The notes under the pieces are model-generated. The model worked only from the letters and a program-made list of their open reading frames with translations, did not search any database and was not told the DNA's origin. From an uncultured Erysipelotrichaceae bacterium (lineage in GTDB: Bacteria > Bacillota_I > Bacilli_A > Erysipelotrichales > Erysipelotrichaceae), in the NCBI GenBank assembly GCA_946537255.1, contig CAMNFS010000002.1, forward strand, positions 27,713 to 91,712: a stretch of 64,000 nt of DNA, in the 5' to 3' direction. Both the position numbers and the translations under genes were made by a program. Below are positions 57,804-64,000 of the stretch, in pieces. Numbering within the stretch: position 1 is the first letter of the stretch; each line of letters begins with the position of its first letter.

Positions 57804-58208
57804 TTACTTCTCGTAGGCAAGCGTGTAGACATCCTTATCGGTGACAGGCTGCTCGCTGATTCCATAGCTGCCGTATTCACCGTTTACATAAACTGCCCAA
57901 TAGCTCTGATCCTTGCTGAAATCCGCTGTCAGGCCATTGACGGAAGTAATGTACAGTCCATAGTCCCCATCCTGGGTTTCCATGGTGAAGCTGCTGTTTT
58001 TCGTCAGCTCCTCAAGGGCAGCCGCAAGATACTGGGAGTCGGTATTCTCCTCATAACGCGTCGTCTGACCGTGATCGTCGGTTACTTCAACCGTGATATG
58101 CTTCGTGCCTTCTGCTGTTCTGGGACGGTTCAGAAAATAAACCGCTCCAAGCAGAAGCGCCAGCAGAATGGTTCCGATCAGTACAGCCTGTGTTTTCTTG
58201 TTCCTCAT
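57804..58208 (-). CDS. Membrane-anchored DUF4430 (transcobalamin C-domain-like) protein
   Basis: 134 residues. One N-terminal transmembrane anchor (~8-27), then an extracytoplasmic DUF4430 domain with the characteristic QSYWAVYVNGEYGSYGIS and DKDVYTLAYEK. DUF4430 resembles the C-terminal domain of transcobalamin/intrinsic factor. With the riboswitch upstream and the S component downstream, it is a plausible surface capture protein for corrinoids. AAGGAGG precedes the ATG. Confidence 0.88.
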   Translation of the reverse strand: MRNKKTQAVLIGTILLALLLGAVYFLNRPRTAEGTKHITVEVTDDHGQTTRYEENTDSQYLAAALEELTKNSSFTMETQDGDYGLYITSVNGLTADFSKDQSYWAVYVNGEYGSYGISEQPVTDKDVYTLAYEK

Positions 58209-58298
58209 GTCTTTCCTCCTTAAAAAGCCGAAGACAGCACATGCGGAAAAAACTTTCCTGACAAGCGCTGCCAATTCCTCGTGGCTCACTCTTGAATG

Positions 58299-58470
58299 GA
58301 CGCAGGCAGGTCTCCTGGCTTCCGTGTATTCTTCCCGCAGCCTTCTCAGTTTCCCAATGGCTCTTTATGCGGAAACACCCGGTTCACAGTGACGAGATCG
58401 CACAGGATTCACACCTGTTTCCCTATTCTGGATGACCAGTGAATTGCTTCACTCATCCCACCTGCGCCGT
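58299..58470 (-). promoter_or_regulatory. Cobalamin riboswitch
   Basis: On the minus strand the conserved elements occur in order: a GCGCAGGTG 5' base, GGGAAACAGGTGTGAATCCTG (read as GGGAA then GGTGNNAATCC), GTCACTGTGAACCGGG, GGGAAACTGAGAAGG, and the B12-box-like GCCAGGAGACCTGCC near 58305-58319. The basal GCAGG/CCTGC arms close it. It lies about 90 bases upstream of the DUF4430 start. Whether it acts by termination or on translation is not clear. Confidence 0.92.
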
Positions 58471-58532
58471 TTCAGAAAAATAATCGTTCTGATCGTACCA
58501 CAGCCTCTGTGTCATTGCAAAAAAGAGAGAAA

Positions 58533-58553
58533 GAAAAACGCGCGGATGCGCGT
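58533..58553 (-). terminator. Terminator of the zinc-finger hypothetical gene
   Basis: ACGCGC/GCGCGT stem with a GGAT loop, followed on the minus strand by five Ts and a T-rich stretch. Also separates that gene from the cobalamin riboswitch. Confidence 0.8.
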
Positions 58554-59455
58554 CATTTCTCTTCTGTCGGTTCTTCGCGTTTGTTGTATCGCAGCTGATA
58601 TTCGCCATTGACTTCAAGGGTGCTGCCGGCGTCAAGCCTCACCCGGCCGGGTTTGACATAATGTACTTTGCCGTTGGCGTCCCGTACGGAGAGGTCAGCT
58701 TCATCCACCGGATTCACCCAGTAGACACCGCTTTTGATATTCTTCGGAACACTGTATCTTCCTGAGGTCAGTGTCATCGTGTTTTCGCTGGCAAGATAGA
58801 TCAGGCTCTTTTTCTTGTTCTCCAGCGCGTTGACTGCCATGTGATACAGATTGGAACGAAGATGAAACAGATCCGCGTTCGGGGTGTGATAGGTGTATTC
58901 CTGTCCGTGTTCCAGAACATGAACGGCTTCGGTATCCGTGTGGGTGGTCACGATGCTGGATAGACGATGGACGTTGATGAACATCTTGGACATGAAGTAC
59001 AGGGCTGCGTCTGTTTCATACAGTACGCCCTCGGCTTCCGTGGTTCCGCTTTCGTTCCGGGCATTCGGCAGATTGTTGATATCCTTTCTTCCGATGTCAG
59101 TGATCTTGGTGACAGCCGGAACTCCCGGTATCTGGACTGAGGAAACCGTAATGGAAGCCTCCCGCACATTCACACAGTGCTCTCCTTCATGCATGCGCAT
59201 GGTCTGAATCGGAAAATATTTCGCTATGACATCAGCGGGCTTGTGATGTTCCAGATAATCTCCCATCATCATTTCCCGCATATAGGGCTCAGCAGTGACA
59301 AGCAGCTGAAACAGATCATATTTTACCGGCAGGTTGTATTTCTGTATGGTTTTCCTGCAGTTCTTGCAGATATAGTGTCCGTCTGGAAGTGACTCCGGCT
59401 GCCGGAACAGTCCGCGTCCTTCTTCGAGACAGAAATCACAGATTTTATTTGCCAT
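58553..59455 (-). CDS. Zinc-binding hypothetical protein, unknown function
   Basis: 300 residues. The N-terminus has a treble-clef-like zinc site (CDFCLEEG then CKNCRKTI, residues 6-36), resembling DUF4428-type domains. The middle shows a regular alternation of polar segments with YHTPNADLFHLRSN, and the C-terminal third is beta-rich (SGRYSVPKNIKSGVYWVNP). I know no function. GGAGG lies five bases before the ATG. Soluble, no signal peptide. Confidence 0.75.
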   Translation of the reverse strand: MANKICDFCLEEGRGLFRQPESLPDGHYICKNCRKTIQKYNLPVKYDLFQLLVTAEPYMREMMMGDYLEHHKPADVIAKYFPIQTMRMHEGEHCVNVREASITVSSVQIPGVPAVTKITDIGRKDINNLPNARNESGTTEAEGVLYETDAALYFMSKMFINVHRLSSIVTTHTDTEAVHVLEHGQEYTYHTPNADLFHLRSNLYHMAVNALENKKKSLIYLASENTMTLTSGRYSVPKNIKSGVYWVNPVDEADLSVRDANGKVHYVKPGRVRLDAGSTLEVNGEYQLRYNKREEPTEEK

Positions 59456-59487
59456 GTGATCCTCCGTTCTCTAACTAGCATTTTACG

Positions 59488-60405
59488 TTATCCTGATAGA
59501 ATTTCCAGTACCCGAATACTGATCTCTTCTGATTCCTGATTCTGAATGATTCCCTTCTGAATCCGGTCAATGAAGGTCTGAATTTCAAATGTGAATTCCG
59601 AACGGAAAGAAGATGAAAACACTTCTTCCCGCTCCGCGCTCAGTGTACAGGTTCTGGCTTTCCAGAACTGTGGGCAGCTGATGGTTCCTTCTGTACCATA
59701 CACCTCCAGGGAACAGAATCCATCCTGAACCATGGAATATTCAGCCGTAAGCTTCAGCCCTTCCTTTTTCATGGTCACTGTCCCGGAAAGCGGTACGCCA
59801 TTCTGCTCGGAAAGTATTTCCCTTTCAGTTTCCGAATGGTCCGGGTGAAACAGTCCGATCAGAACGGAAAGCGGATAGCAGCCGACATCATAGAGAGCAC
59901 CAGATCCTGGACCGGACATGCGCCAGGCATCCACAGAATGGTGATCATTGCGGCAGAATCCGGCCCGGGCAGAAGACACCGTTCCGATCCTGTTTTCTTT
60001 CAGCCATCCGCGGATGGTCTGATAAACCGGAAGATACAGGGCTTTCTGTGCTTCCATCAGTACAAGTTTTCTTTCCCATGCCTTTGATAACAGGTTCATC
60101 CAGCTTTCCGCGGTCAGAACAGCGGGCTTTTCACACAGCACATGAAGACCGGCTGAAAGACAGGCAGAGATCAGTGCCTCGTGGGTACTGTTCGGGGTGC
60201 TGATGTATACCGCATCCGCGGGTTTTTCCCTCAGAAAGTCAGTAAGAGTCATAATACGCGGAACGGAATACTGTGCGGCGTATCCCCTGACGTTTTCAGG
60301 ATGTCTTGAAACAAAGGCCGATGTCATGGCGTCATTGATATCGCGCATGCCTTCCATGAACCGGCGGGAAATGGCGCCGGGCCCGATTACAGCGATTCTG
60401 ATCAT
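59488..60405 (-). CDS. Gfo/Idh/MocA-family oxidoreductase
   Basis: 305 residues. N-terminal Rossmann domain with VIGPGAISRRFMEG and the family motif CEKPAVLT containing the catalytic-site lysine, then a C-terminal alpha/beta domain (MSGPGSGALYDVGCYPL). NAD(P)-dependent dehydrogenase of sugars or inositols; substrate unknown. Of three close ATGs, the one at 60405 has GGGAG eight bases upstream. Confidence 0.9.
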   Translation of the reverse strand: MIRIAVIGPGAISRRFMEGMRDINDAMTSAFVSRHPENVRGYAAQYSVPRIMTLTDFLREKPADAVYISTPNSTHEALISACLSAGLHVLCEKPAVLTAESWMNLLSKAWERKLVLMEAQKALYLPVYQTIRGWLKENRIGTVSSARAGFCRNDHHSVDAWRMSGPGSGALYDVGCYPLSVLIGLFHPDHSETEREILSEQNGVPLSGTVTMKKEGLKLTAEYSMVQDGFCSLEVYGTEGTISCPQFWKARTCTLSAEREEVFSSSFRSEFTFEIQTFIDRIQKGIIQNQESEEISIRVLEILSG

Positions 60406-60479
60406 ATGCATGTCTCCCTTTAACATCCTAGCAGAGCGTCAGAAGAAAAGCAGTCTTTCGTTTTTCAGGACGGAGGCGC

Positions 60480-60492
60480 TAGAATAAATTCA
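60480..60492 (+). promoter_or_regulatory. -10 box six bases before the hydrolase start (leaderless-type)
   Basis: TAGAAT at 60480-60485, six bases (AAATTC), then ATG ATG at 60492. A GGAGG motif lies upstream of the -10 box, too far to serve translation. Confidence 0.6.
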
Positions 60493-61448
60493 TGATGAAA
60501 CTCGTTTTATGGGCAGTACTTGTTTTTCTCATCGTGATGTTTTCTGCGGGTGCCTTTTTCTTCCGGTTCGCGATTACCCGGAACGGTGCTCCTCTTCCGG
60601 GAAAGAAATCCCCGTCATCCGTCGACCTCAGGCCATGGGAAAAATACAGGACCATGCACAGTAAGCAGTATGACTGGCTGAAATCCCAGCCGAAAAAACT
60701 GCTTTCCATTTCTTCAAAGGACGGTCTGAAACTTTCGGCCCGGTATTTTGAATGTGAAAGCCCGGAACGGGTTCTGATCTGCGTGCATGGATACCGCGGT
60801 CAGCCGGAACATGATTTTGCGGCTGTTTCGGGCTGGCTTCATGATCATCACTGCAATCTTCTTCTGATTGATCAGAGGGCTTCCGGAAGAAGTGAAGGAA
60901 AATACGTGACATTCGGAGCGAAGGAAAAAAACGATATCTGTGCCTGGAGTGAGTATCTGGATTCCATCCACTCCGGAGTGCTTCCGATCTATCTGTACGG
61001 GATATCAATGGGCGCTTCCACGGTCCTTATGGCAGCCGATCAGAAGCTGCCGGCTTCCGTGAAAGGGATGATCGCTGACTGCGGCTTTACTTCCATCGGT
61101 GATATTTTCGAGGTGCGGGTGAAGGAATCCTTTCACCTTCCGCCATATCCTCTGATGTACTTCATGCGGTTCTTCTGCTTTCTGATTGCCGGTTTCCGCT
61201 TCCGGGATGCGGATGCGCGAAGCGCGCTGGCGAAAGCTTCTGTTCCGGTCCTTTTTCTTCATGGTCTGGAGGATCATTTTGTGCCTCCGGAAAACAGTGT
61301 CCGTAATTATCAGGCCTGCCGTTCCGAAAAGAAAATCGTTCTGATACCCGGCGCGGTTCATGCCAGTTCTTCTTCCGAGAATCCGGAATTATATCAGAAC
61401 AGTCTGGCGGAGTTTTTCAGTTTTCATGAGGAAGGACGGAATCAATGA
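60492..61448 (+). CDS. Alpha/beta hydrolase, membrane-anchored
   Basis: 318 residues. N-terminal transmembrane anchor (~5-25), then an alpha/beta hydrolase with the nucleophile elbow GISMGAST, oxyanion region CVHGYRGQPEHD, acid in FLHGLEDHFVPPE and His in PGAVHASS. Related to the YqkD/BAAT-like group of unknown substrate. Overlaps thpR by four bases. Leaderless-type start. Confidence 0.88.
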   Translation: MMKLVLWAVLVFLIVMFSAGAFFFRFAITRNGAPLPGKKSPSSVDLRPWEKYRTMHSKQYDWLKSQPKKLLSISSKDGLKLSARYFECESPERVLICVHGYRGQPEHDFAAVSGWLHDHHCNLLLIDQRASGRSEGKYVTFGAKEKNDICAWSEYLDSIHSGVLPIYLYGISMGASTVLMAADQKLPASVKGMIADCGFTSIGDIFEVRVKESFHLPPYPLMYFMRFFCFLIAGFRFRDADARSALAKASVPVLFLHGLEDHFVPPENSVRNYQACRSEKKIVLIPGAVHASSSSENPELYQNSLAEFFSFHEEGRNQ

Positions 61449-61996
61449 AAAAGAACGACAGTTCCATTCTGTTTGCGGCAGCTGCGGTAAGCAGAGAGAC
61501 AGAAAATGAATGTGTGCGGATCCAGGATCAGATGCGAAGGACGATACCGGGAAGCTATCCTGACCAAAGAAATTTTCATGTAACTTTTGCGTATCTTGGA
61601 AATGTTCCGAATGAACGGTGTCAGGAAGCGGCCGCGGCCGCAGCGGCTGTCCCGCTGCATGCGGGCATGCTGGTGTTTGACCATCTGGAAAATTTTGCGG
61701 GAGGCCGGGGAGATACCATTGTCCTTGCCTCAGAGCCAAATGAGGCACTTGCGGAATACCGGGCACGGCTTCATGCGGAATTTCAGGCGCGCGGATTTCC
61801 GCCGGAGGCATCGGTCTTTATTCCTCACGTCACGCTTGTGCGGGCAAAAATCAGCCATGTGGATATTTCCTCCCTGGCGGTGCTGAAAACATGCACGCAG
61901 ATTGACCGGGTGATTGTATACCGTTCCTTCCAGATGAAAGGGAGAAGAATCTATGAACCGGTAATATGTCAGGGGCAGGAGGCGGCTTTGCAGTAA
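61445..61996 (+). CDS. thpR: RNA 2',3'-cyclic phosphodiesterase
   Basis: 183-residue 2H phosphoesterase. The two HxT catalytic motifs are visible in NFHVTFAYLG and IPHVTLVRA. Members open 2',3'-cyclic phosphate at RNA ends (LigT/ThpR). An alanine run (EAAAAAAAV) sits in the middle. Coupled to the hydrolase gene by an ATGA overlap. Confidence 0.9.
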   Translation: MKKNDSSILFAAAAVSRETENECVRIQDQMRRTIPGSYPDQRNFHVTFAYLGNVPNERCQEAAAAAAAVPLHAGMLVFDHLENFAGGRGDTIVLASEPNEALAEYRARLHAEFQARGFPPEASVFIPHVTLVRAKISHVDISSLAVLKTCTQIDRVIVYRSFQMKGRRIYEPVICQGQEAALQ

Positions 61997-62367
61997 TCAC
62001 CCTTTGATCAAACGGGCTTTAACGCGGATGCGGGCAGAAAAAGTCAGGAATGTACGTGCCAAAGAAAGACATTCCAGACAGCTTCGATCCCGTTATTTAT
62101 CCAGGCTGATTGGATTCATGATGACACGAGCCGAATATGAGAGATCGAAAGAAGAGAGGCAGGTACGGCAGTGCCTGTTTTTGTTACTTTGGAAAGTGAG
62201 GTCATGGTGTGTCCATGTCCTTTTTGGAAAACTCCTGGCACAGAAAATGAAGGTCCGGGTTCATGGAAGAAAACAGAAACTGCAGAAAGGAATCATCCAC
62301 GCCGGGACAGGGCAGGATATGACAGGAAGCGGCAACTTTTGTACAATTTCCTCGAGGCGGGAAAATT
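61997..62367 (+). other. Non-coding 3' region with terminator
   Basis: About 370 bp without a convincing gene. One open frame crosses it but has no ribosome binding site, and its composition is not protein-like. It holds a terminator at 62157-62183 (AGGCA/TGCCT then five Ts), likely ending the hydrolase-thpR transcript, and a TACAAT at 62341 that may be the -10 of the following gene. Confidence 0.5.
62157..62183 (+). terminator. Terminator downstream of thpR
   Basis: AGGCA/TGCCT arms with a 10-base loop followed by TTTTT. Confidence 0.55.
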
Positions 62368-63039
62368 ATGAATACAAAAGCAGTCATATTTGATTTTGAT
62401 GATACGATCGGAAACCGGGAAATCTACAGTTATACAACGTTCTGCGAGGTACTGGATCTGAAATATCCGGATCTCGACCCGTGGAAAAGAGAAGCGGTTG
62501 TCCAGCATATGATGGTCTATGATCAGAACGGGGAAGTCGGCCGGGATTATGTCAGAGAAAGAATTCTCGGAAAGTTCGGCATCGACATCGGTGAGGATAT
62601 CCAGCAGTACTGGATTCAGCATCAATGGCGCAATACTGCGGTTTATGATGATACGGATTTGGTGCTTCATGAGCTGAAAAACCGCGGTTACCGTCTTGGT
62701 ATTCTGACCAACGGTACCGTGGAAGGACAGTCCGGCAAAGTGGAGAAAAGCGGGATCGCGGATCTTCTCGATGCGGTTGTGATCAGCGGCGCGACACCAT
62801 ATAAGAAACCGGATCCGGAAATATTCCTTCTGACGGCGGAGAAGATGCATATGAATCCCCGGGAATGCGCCTATGTCGGTGACATGTTTCTCAATGACAT
62901 GTACGGAGCGCACTGTGCCGGGATGCGGCCGATCTGGTACTGGCCGCACGGATTCCGGAAAGTTTCGGTAGAGATTGAACGCATTCAATGCCTCAGTGAT
63001 CTTCTGGATCTGTTTCCGAAATTAGAAAGAGAGGAATGA
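62368..63039 (+). CDS. HAD-superfamily hydrolase
   Basis: 223 residues with HAD motif I FDFDDTIG, motif II LGILTNGT, motif III lysine in ATPYKKPDPEIF, and motif IV YVGDMFLNDMYGA. A phosphatase of the phosphoglycolate/beta-phosphoglucomutase-like group; substrate unknown. GAGGCGGG precedes the ATG. The next gene follows after four bases. Confidence 0.9.
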   Translation: MNTKAVIFDFDDTIGNREIYSYTTFCEVLDLKYPDLDPWKREAVVQHMMVYDQNGEVGRDYVRERILGKFGIDIGEDIQQYWIQHQWRNTAVYDDTDLVLHELKNRGYRLGILTNGTVEGQSGKVEKSGIADLLDAVVISGATPYKKPDPEIFLLTAEKMHMNPRECAYVGDMFLNDMYGAHCAGMRPIWYWPHGFRKVSVEIERIQCLSDLLDLFPKLEREE

Positions 63040-63043
63040 AGCA

Positions 63044-63925
63044 ATGAAGAAATCAATCATTGCCGATGAGATCAGTTCTGACCTTGAAGAGGCGTTCGCT
63101 GTAATTCATGAAATGGGATTTCCGTATGTCGAACTTCACAATGTGTTTGGGAAAAGCATCGAACAGCTCAGTGAGGAAGAAGTTCATACGGTCAGGGCGC
63201 TTTTGAAGAAGTATGATCTGAAGGTTTCCGATCTTGCCTCTACGGTCTTTTTTCTCTGCCCGCTGAGGGAAGGGGATGAAGTCAGGGGATTCAGTGATTC
63301 CTTCCACGCGGTGACCGGAACCGTCAAGGATCATCTGCGATGGCTTGAGAATGCCTGCCGGACAGCGTCTTTGCTGGAATGCCCGAATATCCGTCTGTTT
63401 CCGTTCCGGTTTCCGGAAAACCGGAAGCCGCCGTTTGGAACGAAGGAGGATATGATGAGGATCGCGGATGCGATACGCATGGCTTCGGATACCGCGTCCT
63501 CCTGGCCGGTGACACTGGTTGTGGAAAACTGTCCGTACTCCCATCTTCCCAAGGGACAGATGACTCTCGAACTGGTCCGCATGGTGGATCGAAACAATGT
63601 GAAGCTTCTTTATGATCCGGCGAATTCCTACCGGGCGGTAAAGGAAAACGTGCCGGAGGAATATCTCGGCTGGGATACGGTATCGGAAGTCCGGCAGATT
63701 CTGCCTGAAATCCGTCATGTGCATGTCAAGGACTATCATTATGATCCCGCGGTCCGGCCGAAACCATTCATTCATGTGCCGTGCGGGGAAGGGGATCTGG
63801 ATTATCCATCTGTTTTCAAGGTGCTGAAAAAAGGCGCATATGAGGACGCCTGTTCTCTCGAACCGGAGGTATCACGGCAGGGAGCCATACAGTCCATGAA
63901 ATGGCTGAAGGAGATGAATCTCTGA
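63044..63925 (+). CDS. Sugar phosphate isomerase/epimerase-like TIM-barrel protein
   Basis: 293 residues of the xylose-isomerase-like TIM-barrel family (AP endonuclease 2 fold). Metal-ligand motifs include the central VVENCPYSH (Glu), KLLYDPANSYR (Asp), HVHVKDYHYDP (His) and the late CSLEPEVS (Glu). Probably acts on a sugar or polyol. AAAGAGAGGAA lies before the ATG, overlapping the end of the HAD gene, so the two are cotranscribed. Confidence 0.88.
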   Translation: MKKSIIADEISSDLEEAFAVIHEMGFPYVELHNVFGKSIEQLSEEEVHTVRALLKKYDLKVSDLASTVFFLCPLREGDEVRGFSDSFHAVTGTVKDHLRWLENACRTASLLECPNIRLFPFRFPENRKPPFGTKEDMMRIADAIRMASDTASSWPVTLVVENCPYSHLPKGQMTLELVRMVDRNNVKLLYDPANSYRAVKENVPEEYLGWDTVSEVRQILPEIRHVHVKDYHYDPAVRPKPFIHVPCGEGDLDYPSVFKVLKKGAYEDACSLEPEVSRQGAIQSMKWLKEMNL

Positions 63926-63926
63926 A

Positions 63927-64000
63927 CTAGTGTTTCTTCTTTCCCGGAAAAAGCCACATGATCCGGTACAGAATCCGCCGGAAGGGCGTGTCCCCTCCGT
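63927..64000 (-). CDS. C-terminal end of a minus-strand gene cut by the window edge
   Basis: Reading into the window from the right, an open frame ends at TAG (63929-63927) with the basic tail RIMWLFPGKKKH. Too short to identify. It is convergent with the TIM-barrel gene. Confidence 0.35.
   Translation of the reverse strand, partial: GGDTPFRRILYRIMWLFPGKKKH

Noticed and set aside
62004-62393. Possible 129-residue protein between thpR and the HAD gene.
   Set aside because: No ribosome binding site, non-protein-like composition, runs through a terminator and overlaps the HAD start.

Overview
The window is chromosomal DNA from a Bacillota (Firmicutes) bacterium of roughly 50% G+C. The holB-ricT-rsmI cluster, two T-box leaders, AGGAGG ribosome binding sites, PrsW, the AsnA-type asparagine synthetase and a single-chain PurL all fit an anaerobic gut-type Erysipelotrichia or Clostridia. 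I cannot name a species. Nearly everything is housekeeping or metabolic. I see no prophage, insertion sequence, CRISPR array, tRNA or rRNA.

Layout. (1) 1-3.9 kb: holB end, ricT, rsmI, prsW and a small hypothetical gene. (2) 4-24 kb: a branched-chain amino acid (BCAA) locus in three transcription blocks. A leucine-type T-box precedes leuA-leuC-leuD-leuB-ilvB1-ilvN1. A diguanylate cyclase gene and an nptA-like Na/Pi transporter gene follow, the latter behind a Mn2+ (yybP-ykoY) riboswitch. An isoleucine-type T-box precedes ilvA-ridA. After an opposite-strand DUF815 ATPase gene come ilvB2-ilvN2-ilvC-ilvD-ilvE. (3) 24-29 kb: an AraC regulator divergent from a beta-glucoside PTS operon (EIIBC, 6-phospho-beta-glucosidase, EIIA). 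(4) 29-34 kb: a P-loop kinase, a cysteine-synthase paralogue, an M15 peptidase, a 730 bp gene-poor gap, asnA, and a CASTOR/POLLUX channel pseudogene. (5) 34-43 kb: PHP phosphatase, a heterodimeric ABC exporter, threonine aldolase, hxlA-hxlB-cupin (ribulose monophosphate enzymes), a zinc-ribbon membrane protein and a lipoprotein. (6) 43.5-52.9 kb: the purine operon purE-purM-purN-IMP cyclohydrolase-AICAR transformylase-purD-purL. (7) 53-64 kb: MATE pump, trkA-trkH, a cobalamin-riboswitch-controlled DUF4430 + ECF S-component pair, a zinc-finger hypothetical, an oxidoreductase, hydrolase-thpR, HAD and TIM-barrel genes.

How the parts work together. Threonine deaminase (IlvA) makes 2-ketobutyrate for isoleucine, and RidA removes its reactive enamine by-product. 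Two acetolactate synthases feed IlvC-IlvD-IlvE. The one inside the leucine-sensed operon lacks the tryptophan that favours 2-ketobutyrate, and the one beside ilvCDE keeps it, which suggests division of labour between leucine/valine and isoleucine supply. Other points of interest are the unusual target of the Mn2+ riboswitch and a set of genes whose start codon lies 6-9 bases after a -10 box, as in leaderless mRNAs.
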